From a virus: a stretch of DNA of 64,000 nucleotides. Each line of letters opens with the position of its first letter. Position 1 is the stretch's first letter. The notes under the pieces are model-generated. The model was not told the origin of the DNA. It saw only the letters and a list, made by a program, of their open reading frames with translations, and did not search any database. Below, piece by piece: positions 1 to 9,578 of this stretch. Location: positions 62,001-126,000 of the IMG/VR virus record IMGVR_UViG_3300045974_000166. One strand, given 5' to 3'. The position numbers and the translations under genes are program-made.

Positions 1-872
1 AGACTGGTTCTGCACAAGATTTAGGTAAGTTAGACAAAATTACCAATAAATTTAACCCACTGACTTCAAACAAATATCTAGAAGGTCGGCAAGCAGATCA
101 AGACCTATCTACTAGATATGGTAAAGCCGCTGTAAGTAAAGAAAATTCTAAAGGTTGGACAAAGAAATTTGGTCTTACTAAGCTAGACAAAGTTATAGTT
201 CTCCCGATGCCAGCTGACTATTCTGTTGATACTGCAATTAATTATGAACCTACTGAATCTGGGGATTTATCTAAAATTTTAGATGCGGCCGCCTCAATAG
301 AATCTGGTGGTATTTCTGCATATCTTAAAATGGCGGCAACAAGCATAGCAGCATCTATTGGCGCCGGTGCTATTAATGCAGCCAAAGATGTAATGGGTAT
401 GAAACCTGGTTCTACAGAAGATATGACTAGAAAACTCTATGCTATGAGTAGAGAAGCAGAAAATCCAAAGAAAGAAATTTTGTTCAAGGATATCGGTTTC
501 AGAAACTTTACTTTCGCTTATGTACTTTCTCCAAAGAATGCACTTGAATCTGCTACAATACAAGAAATAATCAGAACACTTAGATATTATGCTCTACCAG
601 AACTACAAAAGGGTAAACTTTTCTATACATTTCCCGGTGAGTTTGAAATTGCAATGATGAAGGGTGGAATTGAAAATACAGCATTACCGAGAATTGCAAC
701 TTGCGTACTGGAAGATGTTGGGGTTACCTTTACATCTGGTGGTGGTACCTGGGGTAATTTACCAGACGGTATGACACCAATGGTTAATCTAACTCTTCAG
801 TTCAAAGAAATAGAAATCATTGATAGAAACAGAGTTTGGAATCGCGACTCTGTAATTACATCGGGTTATTAA
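1..872 (+). CDS. Baseplate tail-tube cap/initiator protein (gp48/gp54-like), 5' partial
   Basis: The reading frame is open from the first complete codon at position 3 to the TAA at 870-872, so the start lies outside the window; the ATG at 207 is internal. The C-terminal half shows the tube-fold pattern of T4 gp48 and gp54: a FRNFTFAY strand, a helix with EIIRTLRYYALPE, a phenylalanine/tyrosine-rich FYTFPGEFEI strand, then LPRIATCVLEDVGV and a closing strand of alternating hydrophobic residues. In T4 these proteins cap the hub and start tail-tube polymerisation. The gene is followed by gp53, gp27 and gp5, all baseplate genes, which supports the role. I cannot tell gp48 from gp54 because the N-terminus is missing. 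Confidence 0.75.
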   Translation, partial: TGSAQDLGKLDKITNKFNPLTSNKYLEGRQADQDLSTRYGKAAVSKENSKGWTKKFGLTKLDKVIVLPMPADYSVDTAINYEPTESGDLSKILDAAASIESGGISAYLKMAATSIAASIGAGAINAAKDVMGMKPGSTEDMTRKLYAMSREAENPKKEILFKDIGFRNFTFAYVLSPKNALESATIQEIIRTLRYYALPELQKGKLFYTFPGEFEIAMMKGGIENTALPRIATCVLEDVGVTFTSGGGTWGNLPDGMTPMVNLTLQFKEIEIIDRNRVWNRDSVITSGY

Positions 873-873
873 G

Positions 874-1419
874 ATGACATACTTTGCAAATTTTCCATAC
901 ACAACATTTGAATTCAACGGAATCGATTCCGTTGTGAAAAATGTTTTAGAACGCGCCCGGTTTATCACTGAGTATGCACCTTATACAGATTTGTTCCAAG
1001 TTTATGAAATAAGCAATGGTGAAACCGTTCAATCTATTGCCAATGATTACTATGGTTCTGCCACATATCATTGGGTAATCATGATCTTTAATGAAATACA
1101 TGATCTAGAAAATGAATGGCCCCGTGATAACTATCAGTTAGATATTTACTGCACAAACAAATACGGTTCAGCTAAAGATTCAGTTATGTCATGGATTGAT
1201 CCAAATGGTAATGTTGTCGGTGAAGTAAAGACATTTGTACTTGGTCAGATTTGGACTCCGCCAGCTAATCCAGGTACATTGGGCAATACTTATTATCTTC
1301 CGATGACATTTGTAGAATATGAAGAAAAACTCAATGAAGCAAAACGTATTATCAAAATTATGCGGCCAGAACTACTTGGTGATTTTGTCAAACAATTTCA
1401 TGATAAATTAAATGGCTGA
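874..1419 (+). CDS. 53: Baseplate wedge subunit gp53
   Basis: The 181-residue product is close in size to T4 gp53 (196). It opens with a YFANFPYTTFEF segment and contains a LysM-like stretch around residues 45-75 (GETVQSIANDYYGSATYHWV), the domain that T4 gp53 is known to contain and uses to clamp neighbouring wedges during baseplate assembly. A tail with HDLENEWP follows. The start is 1 base after the previous stop, and its last bases overlap the next gene by 8. Position directly before the hub genes gp27 and gp5 agrees with a baseplate wedge role in the virion. Confidence 0.88.
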   Translation: MTYFANFPYTTFEFNGIDSVVKNVLERARFITEYAPYTDLFQVYEISNGETVQSIANDYYGSATYHWVIMIFNEIHDLENEWPRDNYQLDIYCTNKYGSAKDSVMSWIDPNGNVVGEVKTFVLGQIWTPPANPGTLGNTYYLPMTFVEYEEKLNEAKRIIKIMRPELLGDFVKQFHDKLNG

Positions 1420-2671
1420 AAGTAAAACATCCATCTCATCTCCGGGTGAGATAAACATAAGACGTTTTGATCTTAGATCTACCAATGGTAAGATGTTTAG
1501 TCTTTCGACTCAGGTTGCAGATTTGACTCTATACGAAGATGTGTTTTCAAACACTATGTCTGGATATGCAATTATTCAGGACTCATTAGATCTTATTAAT
1601 ACACTTCCAATTATGGGAGAAGAAATTCTTTACATAGATCTTCAGACACCATCTTTGACTAAGAGTATAACAAAGACATTTTATGTCTATAAGTTAGCTG
1701 GCCTGGCTCAAAAGAAACGCGCCTCAACTTATATGCTTTATTTTTGTTCTTTTGAACTAATTAGTTCATTGAATTCAAAAATTTCAAAATCATTTAAAGG
1801 TAACATCACAGATACAGTTAAAGAAATCTTTGGTAGTAAACGATTCCTTGCATCAGAAAAGAATATTGTTTCTGATACTACAGCTAATGACTATTCATTT
1901 GTTGCTCCGTTTTGGTCGCCACTTCAGACAATCAATTGGTTGACTACTAAGAGTTTAAATAAGAGAGGTATCTCTAACTTCTTATTTTTTGAGAATAACA
2001 AAGAATTCAAATACGTTTCTATAGATTCTTTGCTCTCTACACAACCAGTTAGAAATTATGTTTTGTCCGACGTAAATTCAACTACTGTTGTTGGAAATGA
2101 TATGGATAAGAGATACTCATTTGTAGAACTTGTTGACATGCCGGTGACATTTGACTATATGAGAAATTCTTCTGCTGGTATGTATGGTGGTGTGCTTTAT
2201 ACATATGACTTAACAACAAAGAAAATTAAGAAGACTCAGTATGATTATCTAGTAGAATTCACTAAGGCAAATCATACAAATAAACTTCCTCTAAAATCTA
2301 AGAATCTATTCAACAATTTGAGATCAAACATTGACTTCTCTACTCAAAACGACTATTTGACTGGTGTATACAAATCTCAGAAACTTCATGATACCGTACT
2401 TCAACGAAATTCTTTGTTAGAACAAATCCGTGCATTCAAGTTCAACATCCGAGTTTTTGGTCGTACTGACATTAATGCCGGGCAAACTATAACTTATACA
2501 TCACCCAAGCAAAGAGAAATTGCCAAAGACGAAATTCAGGCTAACCCAGACTCTGAGTATTTTACTGGTAAGTATCTCATTACTGCTATTCGTCACCAAA
2601 TTATTCGTGGTCAACACCACATGGAAATGGAAATTGTTTCCGATTCATTCGTTAAAGATATTTCAATATGA
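1412..2671 (+). CDS. 27: Baseplate hub subunit gp27
   Basis: The 419-residue product is similar in length to T4 gp27 (391), the trimeric torus that joins the tail tube to the gp5 spike. Visible family features are an N-terminal beta domain (FSLSTQVADLTLYEDVF, about residues 29-45), a central stretch FVAPFWSPLQTINWL at about 163-177 and a C-terminal beta domain ending in HHMEMEIVSDSF. The gene overlaps gp53 upstream and the spike gene downstream by 4 bases (ATGA), so hub and spike are probably translationally coupled. Nothing in the chain looks broken. Function rests on pattern similarity and context. Confidence 0.85.
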   Translation: MAESKTSISSPGEINIRRFDLRSTNGKMFSLSTQVADLTLYEDVFSNTMSGYAIIQDSLDLINTLPIMGEEILYIDLQTPSLTKSITKTFYVYKLAGLAQKKRASTYMLYFCSFELISSLNSKISKSFKGNITDTVKEIFGSKRFLASEKNIVSDTTANDYSFVAPFWSPLQTINWLTTKSLNKRGISNFLFFENNKEFKYVSIDSLLSTQPVRNYVLSDVNSTTVVGNDMDKRYSFVELVDMPVTFDYMRNSSAGMYGGVLYTYDLTTKKIKKTQYDYLVEFTKANHTNKLPLKSKNLFNNLRSNIDFSTQNDYLTGVYKSQKLHDTVLQRNSLLEQIRAFKFNIRVFGRTDINAGQTITYTSPKQREIAKDEIQANPDSEYFTGKYLITAIRHQIIRGQHHMEMEIVSDSFVKDISI

Positions 2672-5217
2672 CTGACTTTTTTGTAGGTATTGTAGAAGAT
2701 AGAATTTCAGATCCACTTAAGTTGGGTAGAGTAAAAGTTCGTGTCTTTGGTGTACATTCTGAATCTATAATTGATGTACCAACTGCCGATTTACCTTGGG
2801 CAATTCCGTTGATGACTGCTGGTTCTGCATCGCTTTCTGGTATTGGTGATGCGGTGCCACAATATTTAGAAGGAAGTACCGTATTCATATTCTTCCAGGA
2901 TGGAGAATCAAAGCAGCAGCCTATCATCTTGGGATCACTTGCCGGTATTCCAATCAACAAGAATCCACTATCTAATACTTCAGAAGAAGTTTCTTCTAAT
3001 ATTGCAACACCTAAGTCAACTGTACTAGAATCAAGTTCTGGTACTCTTACTGACTCTTCTGGCCAAGCAGTAACAGACTCTTCAGGTACAGCCGTCAAAT
3101 CTGGCACTTCAGATTTGGTCCCACCTTTAGACATCACTGATATGGTTGCTAAATTTGGTGATAACGTTACTCTGGTATATCAAACTCTACTGAATTTTGG
3201 CATCAAAGATCCTTATGCTCTAATCGGCATTCTCTCTAATGTTGGCAAAGAATGTTCGTTTAAAGTTACTCGTGAAAGTCTAAATTATACTACAGTTGTA
3301 CGTCTTAAAGAAATATTTCCTTCTAAGTTTGGGTCAATGCCAGAATCAGTAGTTGCTACATATCTCGGTGATGAACAGAAAGTTGCTAATCTAGTGTATG
3401 CAAATAGATATGGTAATGGCACTACTGACTCTGGTGACGGTTATAATTTTCGCGGTGGTGGCTTTATCCAACTTACGTTCAAGAACAACTATCGCGATGT
3501 AGGTTCAAAAATAGGACTAGATCTTGTTTCTGATCCATCTCAAATTTCTGATGTAAAGGTAGCCGCAAAAACTTGTGCCCAATTCTTTATAAACTCATTT
3601 GGAGGCCGCGGCCGACTAAGTTTCTCAAGTTTAGATGAAGCACTTACTACAATTACGAAGAAGGTCAATGCTGGTGGATTTGCAAATGACTACCCAAAGG
3701 TAGTAACATATTCTAAACTTTGTAAAATCATCGATGATACAAATACAACAAGTAAGCAAGTAACAGAAGAAATTGCCAAGCCAAATAATCCAGAAAATGA
3801 CGTCAACAAGTCTGCCACTCAAGAACAGATAAACACTGGAATAGCATCTAAAAATAAACCTACTGGTGGTGGAACAGGTTTCAGAGACCCATCTGGCAAG
3901 TACCCTTTGTCTGCATTACTAAATGAACAAGATACTTCTCGCCTAGCTCGTAGAAATACTGCAGGTACCTCAATCGAAATTAGAAATAATAAGCGATTAA
4001 CTGGTCTCAAGAATACTTCTGGCACAACATTTGATGAACCAGCCCCAGCCTACAACTCACAATATCCGTACAACAAGGTTCATACAACTGAATCTGGACA
4101 CACCATAGAATTTGACGACACACCGGGCAATGAACGTATAAGTCAATTTCATGCAGCAGGCACATATACAGAGATTGACAAATATGGTAATACGGTTAAC
4201 AAAATTGTGGGTGATAACTATTCTATCACAGAACGCAACGGTTATATCTACATAGACGGTACAGCTAGAATCTCTGTTGGTTCTGATGTTAAGTTATATG
4301 TTGCTGGAAATATGGAAGTTGAAGTAGATGGAGATTTAAACTACAATGTGGGTGGGTCTGTAAATTGGAAAATTGGTGGCAATCTAATACAGGGTGTTGG
4401 CGGCCAAAATTCATTGAAATCTAGTGGGTCTACAGATATAGATTCTTCTATGGTTAACTTTAACTCTGGTACTTCTATATCTAACCCTCCATCTGCACGG
4501 TCTGGTGTTACCAATGATTACCCTAAACAAATACCAGAAAATTTCCTTGGTGGAGAAATTATCAAGTTTGATGATGCAGACCCAACTGTCGTTGATGCGC
4601 ATCATACGGAACAACTAAAGTCTGGTGCTATCACACAAGAAGAATTAGATAAAGGTACGGCCGCCAAAGCTATCGAAAAGAATGAAGAACCAGCTACAAT
4701 CAAAGAGGCACCAGTATTAAGTTCATGCACTATATTTGACAATAAGGATGACATTCCAGACACAACTCAAATATCTAAGTACTTTACTATAGGTATGCTT
4801 TCATCAAATGCCGTTGTGTCTCACTACAAGATAACAGCTCAACATAGTTTAACCAAAGCTCAAATAGCATGCAATCTCAAGAATTTAGCAGAGAACTGTC
4901 TTGATGTTATTAAAGCAAAATACTCAAACATGAGAGTTACTTCTGCATTCAGAATTGGAAGTACAACTTCTCAACATGAACTTGGTATGGCTGCTGACAT
5001 GCAATTTACTGGCATAACTAACGCAGATTACTATGACATAGCGGTTTGGATCAAATCTAATGTGATTTGTGATCAGCTTTTACTTGAGTATAAAACTACT
5101 GGAACTGGGCTTCCTTGGATTCATATTTCTTATAATATGGCCGGATGCAGATCACAAGTTATGACTTTTATGAATGATAAGAAATTTGCAGCTGGTCTCC
5201 AGAAACTTGAAGGATAA
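2668..5217 (+). CDS. 5: Baseplate central spike gp5 with GH19 lysozyme and M15 peptidase domains
   Basis: The 849-residue chain is much longer than T4 gp5 (575). Residues 1-95 form the OB-fold collar (GRVKVRVFGVH). After a Ser/Thr-rich linker, residues about 155-355 match a chitinase-like GH19 muramidase: E195 and E203 lie in the usual NVGKECSF...RESLNY context, with FRGGGFIQLTFKNNY downstream. Residues about 510-580 show short strand repeats with G and V at fixed spacing (GNMEVEVDGDLNYNVGG), the triple-stranded spike helix. Residues about 690-849 resemble an M15 D,D/L,D-peptidase, with zinc ligands H770, D777 (HELGMAAD) and H819 (WIHIS). In T4 the spike punctures the outer membrane and its lysozyme opens the wall. 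Here both glycan and peptide bonds could be cut. Domain calls are by eye. Confidence 0.85.
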   Translation: MTDFFVGIVEDRISDPLKLGRVKVRVFGVHSESIIDVPTADLPWAIPLMTAGSASLSGIGDAVPQYLEGSTVFIFFQDGESKQQPIILGSLAGIPINKNPLSNTSEEVSSNIATPKSTVLESSSGTLTDSSGQAVTDSSGTAVKSGTSDLVPPLDITDMVAKFGDNVTLVYQTLLNFGIKDPYALIGILSNVGKECSFKVTRESLNYTTVVRLKEIFPSKFGSMPESVVATYLGDEQKVANLVYANRYGNGTTDSGDGYNFRGGGFIQLTFKNNYRDVGSKIGLDLVSDPSQISDVKVAAKTCAQFFINSFGGRGRLSFSSLDEALTTITKKVNAGGFANDYPKVVTYSKLCKIIDDTNTTSKQVTEEIAKPNNPENDVNKSATQEQINTGIASKNKPTGGGTGFRDPSGKYPLSALLNEQDTSRLARRNTAGTSIEIRNNKRLTGLKNTSGTTFDEPAPAYNSQYPYNKVHTTESGHTIEFDDTPGNERISQFHAAGTYTEIDKYGNTVNKIVGDNYSITERNGYIYIDGTARISVGSDVKLYVAGNMEVEVDGDLNYNVGGSVNWKIGGNLIQGVGGQNSLKSSGSTDIDSSMVNFNSGTSISNPPSARSGVTNDYPKQIPENFLGGEIIKFDDADPTVVDAHHTEQLKSGAITQEELDKGTAAKAIEKNEEPATIKEAPVLSSCTIFDNKDDIPDTTQISKYFTIGMLSSNAVVSHYKITAQHSLTKAQIACNLKNLAENCLDVIKAKYSNMRVTSAFRIGSTTSQHELGMAADMQFTGITNADYYDIAVWIKSNVICDQLLLEYKTTGTGLPWIHISYNMAGCRSQVMTFMNDKKFAAGLQKLEG

Positions 5218-5219
5218 AA

Positions 5220-5618
5220 ATGGCAACGTTAACACGAAATTCGCGAGACTATGTAGATGTAGACTTTAAGTTTACCAAACACCCAGAGTCTTATAATTTG
5301 GCAATCAAGAAGAACATTAATGCAGTAAAACAATCTATTGTAAATTTGCTTCTACTAAAAGAAGGTGATAAACCGTTTCACCCGGAGATCAAATCACCTA
5401 TTTTTGACAATTTGTTCGAACTAAGTTCAGTAGTTGAGAAAATTGTTCTTGAATCGGAAGTACTAAGGTATATCAACTCTTACGAGCCCAGAGTTCTAGT
5501 AAGTTCAGTTTCTGTATCGTTTGACTCTCCAAATGCTATATCATGTTCGGTAGTTGGTCAAATCATCAATCTACAGCAGCCGTTTGAGGTAAATATTCTA
5601 GTAGATCGTCTGAGATAA
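5220..5618 (+). CDS. 25: Baseplate wedge subunit gp25
   Basis: At 132 residues the product is exactly the length of T4 gp25, the conserved lysozyme-like-fold wedge protein shared by contractile injection systems, where it joins the gp6 core bundle and the sheath initiator site. Family features visible are a FKFTKHPESYNLAIKKN start region, the segment LLLLKEGDKPFHPEIKS and the central SPIFDNLFE. The start lies 2 bases after the spike stop. A late promoter-like ATTAAATA begins 2 bases after its stop codon, separating it from gp6. Confidence 0.9.
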   Translation: MATLTRNSRDYVDVDFKFTKHPESYNLAIKKNINAVKQSIVNLLLLKEGDKPFHPEIKSPIFDNLFELSSVVEKIVLESEVLRYINSYEPRVLVSSVSVSFDSPNAISCSVVGQIINLQQPFEVNILVDRLR

Positions 5619-5620
5619 GC

Positions 5621-5628
5621 ATTAAATA
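5621..5628 (+). promoter_or_regulatory. Putative late promoter ATTAAATA before gp6
   Basis: The octamer differs from the T4 late promoter element TATAAATA only in its first two bases and lies 20 bases before the gp6 start in a short gap. The same motif precedes several other transcription blocks in this window. Confidence 0.55.
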
Positions 5629-5648
5629 AAACAATAAAGAAATAAACT

Positions 5649-7487
5649 ATGGCCACAAATCCTCTCATTGATCTAGATTTTGATCAGATTAAAACAGCTA
5701 TTATAGATTATATCAAGAACTCAAATTCGACGTTCACTGACTATAATTTTGAAGGTTCTGCTTTAAATTCTATCATAGACATTCTTGCATATAACACACA
5801 TACAAATGCGTACTATGCAAACATGCTGCATTCAGAAAGTTTCTTGGACACAGCTCAGAAAAGATCTTCTGTAGTTTCTCGTGCTAAAGAACTTGGGTAT
5901 ACACCAAAGTCTATTACTGGTTCAAATGCTTATATAAACATTTATACTACTGGTTTATCTAGCCAAAGTACAGTATTTTACATCCCCCGTGGTTCTGTGT
6001 TTACATCTTCTAATGAATCTGGATCTTATCAATTTTTAGCTAAAAATGATTATTTTTCTAAATTGGATGGTGTAAATGGTACTGGTAACCGTCACATTTT
6101 TTCAGATGTAAATCTAATTTCTGGTGTTTATCTATCCAATTCCTTTACGGTTGATATACTTTCTAACGTTCGGTCAATCTTTACTATTCCTAATGAATCT
6201 ATAGACACAAATACACTTCGCGTGTTTGTAAAAGATTCTGCAAATTCGGTTGAACGGACAGAATATAAACTTGCATCAAATGTTTTTGATGCAGAACGTG
6301 GTTCTTTAATCTATTACCTACAAGAATCTTATACTGGGAATTTTGAAATATTCTTTGGTGACAACATTCTTGGCAAACAACCAGTCAATGGAAATGTGAT
6401 TGAGATTGATTATTTTGCATCCGAAATGCCAGACTCTCCTAACGGCTGCAGATTCTTTGCTTCTGATATTACATTTGATGGTGGAGTGGGAGTTGCTTCT
6501 ATTGAAACTACTCAAGTTGCATTTGGTGGTTCTTATAAGGATCCTCTAGAAACTATTAGGTTTAATGCATTGAACACAAATATTTCTAAGAATCGCGCGG
6601 TCACTGCTTCGGATTATTCTACGCTTTTAATCTCAAACTTCTCATTCATTAAGTCTGTAAATTCTTGGGGTGGCGAGGATAATCTACCGCCAGTTTTCGG
6701 CAAAATTTTCTTATCTCTACAACCTGTAACCGGATTTACTATTTCTGATTCTGTTAAGAATTCTCAAATTTTACCTGTGATTAAGAAGAATTCTTTAGTT
6801 ACTATTACTCCAGAATTTGTTGATCCTGCATATACATTCTTGGAATTTACTACTAAAGCAAAGTATGTTAAAAACCGAACTCTACTTACTAAGTCTTTGA
6901 TAGAAAGTTATATCAGAGCTACAATCTCTACTTATGTTTCTAATATTTCTTCGTTCAATTCTGAGTATCTTCATTCACAGTTGATCAAGGAATGTTTGGC
7001 GATTGATGCATCAATCTCTTCTGTAGACATTAAAGTCAATATTGCAAAAAACATAGTACCTTATATCGGCGTAAGTACTACTTCTATGTTTAGTTTTAAT
7101 AACGAATTGACCGACGGTTCTATTACATCTACAAATTACTACATGATCTCCAATGGAGAAACCGTTCTTGTTTCACTGAAACAGATTCCTGGGTCATATT
7201 CGGATGCTATCAATACTATCCCTTTCATTGGCGCGTATAATTCAGACAACCAACTTATTAGAAATGTTGGGACAATAAATCTAAAAACTGGTGAAGTAAA
7301 TATCACAATCAATGTGTCGGCCTTTGTGACTTCTACAGTCAAGTTTGTAAAGTTAAAAGCTACTACATATGACTTAAATATATCAACTAAAAACAATCAA
7401 ATTTTAGCTCTAGATGCAAATCTTAAGGATGGTCCTTCTGGTCTAATTGACAACAATTATATTCTCGTAGAAGAATACTTAAAGTAA
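5649..7487 (+). CDS. 6: Baseplate wedge subunit gp6
   Basis: The 612-residue product compares with 660 in T4 gp6, the dimeric wedge protein that forms the inner baseplate ring and, with gp25 and gp53, the (gp6)2-gp7 core. The N-terminus is characteristic: an LIDLDFDQIKTAI helix, FEGSALNSIIDILAYNTHTNAYYANM, then ESFLDTAQKRSSVVSRAKELGYTP. A baseplate-J-like middle region includes ALNTNISKNRAVTASDY at about residue 310. No truncation is visible. It follows a putative late promoter and precedes gp7 by 9 bases. Confidence 0.9.
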   Translation: MATNPLIDLDFDQIKTAIIDYIKNSNSTFTDYNFEGSALNSIIDILAYNTHTNAYYANMLHSESFLDTAQKRSSVVSRAKELGYTPKSITGSNAYINIYTTGLSSQSTVFYIPRGSVFTSSNESGSYQFLAKNDYFSKLDGVNGTGNRHIFSDVNLISGVYLSNSFTVDILSNVRSIFTIPNESIDTNTLRVFVKDSANSVERTEYKLASNVFDAERGSLIYYLQESYTGNFEIFFGDNILGKQPVNGNVIEIDYFASEMPDSPNGCRFFASDITFDGGVGVASIETTQVAFGGSYKDPLETIRFNALNTNISKNRAVTASDYSTLLISNFSFIKSVNSWGGEDNLPPVFGKIFLSLQPVTGFTISDSVKNSQILPVIKKNSLVTITPEFVDPAYTFLEFTTKAKYVKNRTLLTKSLIESYIRATISTYVSNISSFNSEYLHSQLIKECLAIDASISSVDIKVNIAKNIVPYIGVSTTSMFSFNNELTDGSITSTNYYMISNGETVLVSLKQIPGSYSDAINTIPFIGAYNSDNQLIRNVGTINLKTGEVNITINVSAFVTSTVKFVKLKATTYDLNISTKNNQILALDANLKDGPSGLIDNNYILVEEYLK

Positions 7488-7496
7488 TCCTGCTCC

Positions 7497-9524
7497 ATGA
7501 TCAATTACCAAAATAGTGTAGTAGATAATTATCCTCTGTACCAAGCATTCATTGACTTATACTATGCATATGTAAAGCAAAGAAATGCTCCAGTTGGCGA
7601 GATAAATAATCATGCCGCTAAACTAGATCTTGATCGCGCACTTTCTTCTGAGATTGATAAATTTTATTCCGTATATGCTATTGATCTACCAAAGACTATA
7701 GCATATGACAAAAGAAATCTTGCAAAAATTCTAAATCAGATATATGAAGCTAAGGGAACCGAGAATTCTCTTAAATTATTGTTTCGTCTTATCTATAATG
7801 AAGACATTCAGATTTCATACCCAGTACAAAATATTCTAAAACCTTCAGATGGTAGATGGATAAAAGAACAATACTTTACCGCATATAAGTATTCTGGCAC
7901 ACCACCCATAGAAAACACAAGAATTGTTTTCTCAAATGAAAAGGGTGACTTTTCACTAATCGTTACTGGTGTAGAAATTATCAATGCCGATGTTTGTCGA
8001 ATTAGATTCTCATCTTTGAACCGAGTTAATTTACCTCTAGAACAAATAGTAACGGCTACAGATGGTGAGCATGTATATTTTATCGGTAAAGTTATCCCAT
8101 CACCAGATAAACTTAGAATTTTAAAGCCTGGTAAGTATTGGAAGAAGGGTAAAGCAATTGTTATACCTGGTTCTATTAGAAACACAGTAGCCGTTGTATC
8201 ATCTGTTTCAACTGGTGGTGTAATTACCGGTATAGAAATTTTGGAATATGGTATCGGCCACAATGAAAATCAAATTTCTATAATTTCTCCATTTCCAAGA
8301 AAGCCAACCGGCTCACTACAAGATCTATCTTTTCAAATTACTGCTATCAATACAGCGGCAATTGGTGCCGGCTTCACAAACCATCCCGGTGTTGTGTATC
8401 ATCACACTGTAAACATAGAAGATTATGTAGATGGTCTAGCAGACGAAGTAATCGGTATATCAGCTGGGTTTACTCATAATTCTTATTTTCTGTCTGACTA
8501 TTTGGCCGCAGATTATTTGGGTACAGAAGAAATTCATACAAATACTACATCCGTTAAAAGTATAGATAACGTTGGTAGAGATACAGACATTAGAACCTGG
8601 CAAGAATCTCTTGCACTTCTAATGTACGAACACGGCCCACTTGTCGATGTAAAGGGTAAATATTCTGGTGATGAAGGTCAACTTTCCAATCAGCTGATTA
8701 AAATACAGGATTCATATTTCTATCAGGCATTCTCATATCTTTTAGAAAGTATACAAGATCCAAAATTATATAAGAAAATGGCGGACCTGTTTCACCCAGC
8801 AGGCACCAAAAGATTCTCGGGATACATTAAACAAATAGATGAAGCTTTACAATATGAGTTCCGTAGAGCATTCTTAGTTGATACAATTGTTCTTCGTGAT
8901 CAGCAGACTTTCTTAGATGCAGATTCTTTGATATTTGTTAAGAAAGTAATCGACTCATCTACACCTGTTGATTCGATACGATATAAGATTGTAGTTAAAC
9001 AATTGACAGACTCTGTGACTCCAAATCCAGATGTCAAGATGAAGAATCTTACTAAGAATTTGTCAGAAATTACTACTTATATTGATGTCTATCAAAAGAC
9101 TATTTTTAAATCTTTTACATTAGATTCAGTTGTTCCAGCCGAAACTGAGTTCAATAAGGACCAAACAAAGTACTTTACTACTGACTTTGTGACTAGTAGT
9201 CACACAAACCCAATATCACTGAGTAAACCCCGCGTAGATACTACAACAATCACAGATCCCCAATACTCAAAAATCTTTGGTAAAGGTTTTACCGAACTTG
9301 AAACTATTGTTGAAACTAAACCAAAACTTACAACTAATAGAACATTAAATGAATTAGAAACTATATTAGAAGCATTTTCCAAAAATGCTGCCAAAAATAT
9401 TGCATCTGACTTAGTCACTATAGTTTCTACCGATTCCAATGGAACTCTCGTCGATGGCCGATGGGATGTATCTTATTCTATTGGCGATTACTCAGAACCA
9501 TACAAATATCTATCTTTTAGTTAG
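7497..9524 (+). CDS. 7: Baseplate wedge gp7-like protein
   Basis: The 675-residue chain matches the C-terminal part of T4 gp7 (1032 residues) best. Near residue 85 it has YEAKGTENSLKLLFRLIYNE, which parallels the gp7 segment that includes STKGIEASYKFLFKVLYNEE. T4 gp7 is the first protein of wedge assembly and binds gp10, gp8 and gp6. The N-terminal half of T4 gp7 appears to be absent. Residues about 220-265 contain a beta repeat (VITGIEILEYGIGH) of the same type as the gp8-like and 16038-18308 proteins. Its place between gp6 and gp8 is what a gp7 would occupy. I regard it as a shortened gp7 with moderate certainty. Confidence 0.65.
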   Translation: MINYQNSVVDNYPLYQAFIDLYYAYVKQRNAPVGEINNHAAKLDLDRALSSEIDKFYSVYAIDLPKTIAYDKRNLAKILNQIYEAKGTENSLKLLFRLIYNEDIQISYPVQNILKPSDGRWIKEQYFTAYKYSGTPPIENTRIVFSNEKGDFSLIVTGVEIINADVCRIRFSSLNRVNLPLEQIVTATDGEHVYFIGKVIPSPDKLRILKPGKYWKKGKAIVIPGSIRNTVAVVSSVSTGGVITGIEILEYGIGHNENQISIISPFPRKPTGSLQDLSFQITAINTAAIGAGFTNHPGVVYHHTVNIEDYVDGLADEVIGISAGFTHNSYFLSDYLAADYLGTEEIHTNTTSVKSIDNVGRDTDIRTWQESLALLMYEHGPLVDVKGKYSGDEGQLSNQLIKIQDSYFYQAFSYLLESIQDPKLYKKMADLFHPAGTKRFSGYIKQIDEALQYEFRRAFLVDTIVLRDQQTFLDADSLIFVKKVIDSSTPVDSIRYKIVVKQLTDSVTPNPDVKMKNLTKNLSEITTYIDVYQKTIFKSFTLDSVVPAETEFNKDQTKYFTTDFVTSSHTNPISLSKPRVDTTTITDPQYSKIFGKGFTELETIVETKPKLTTNRTLNELETILEAFSKNAAKNIASDLVTIVSTDSNGTLVDGRWDVSYSIGDYSEPYKYLSFS

Positions 9525-9531
9525 AAGCCGT

Positions 9532-9539
9532 ATTAAATA
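9532..9539 (+). promoter_or_regulatory. Putative late promoter ATTAAATA before the 9579 gene
   Basis: The exact octamer is repeated 39 bases before the next start, in a 54-base gap. It is followed by an AT-rich leader and a ribosome site AAGGATAT, so this probably marks a new late transcript. Confidence 0.55.
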
Positions 9540-9578
9540 AAACATAACCCAACCAACCCCGTTATAAGGATATCTAAA

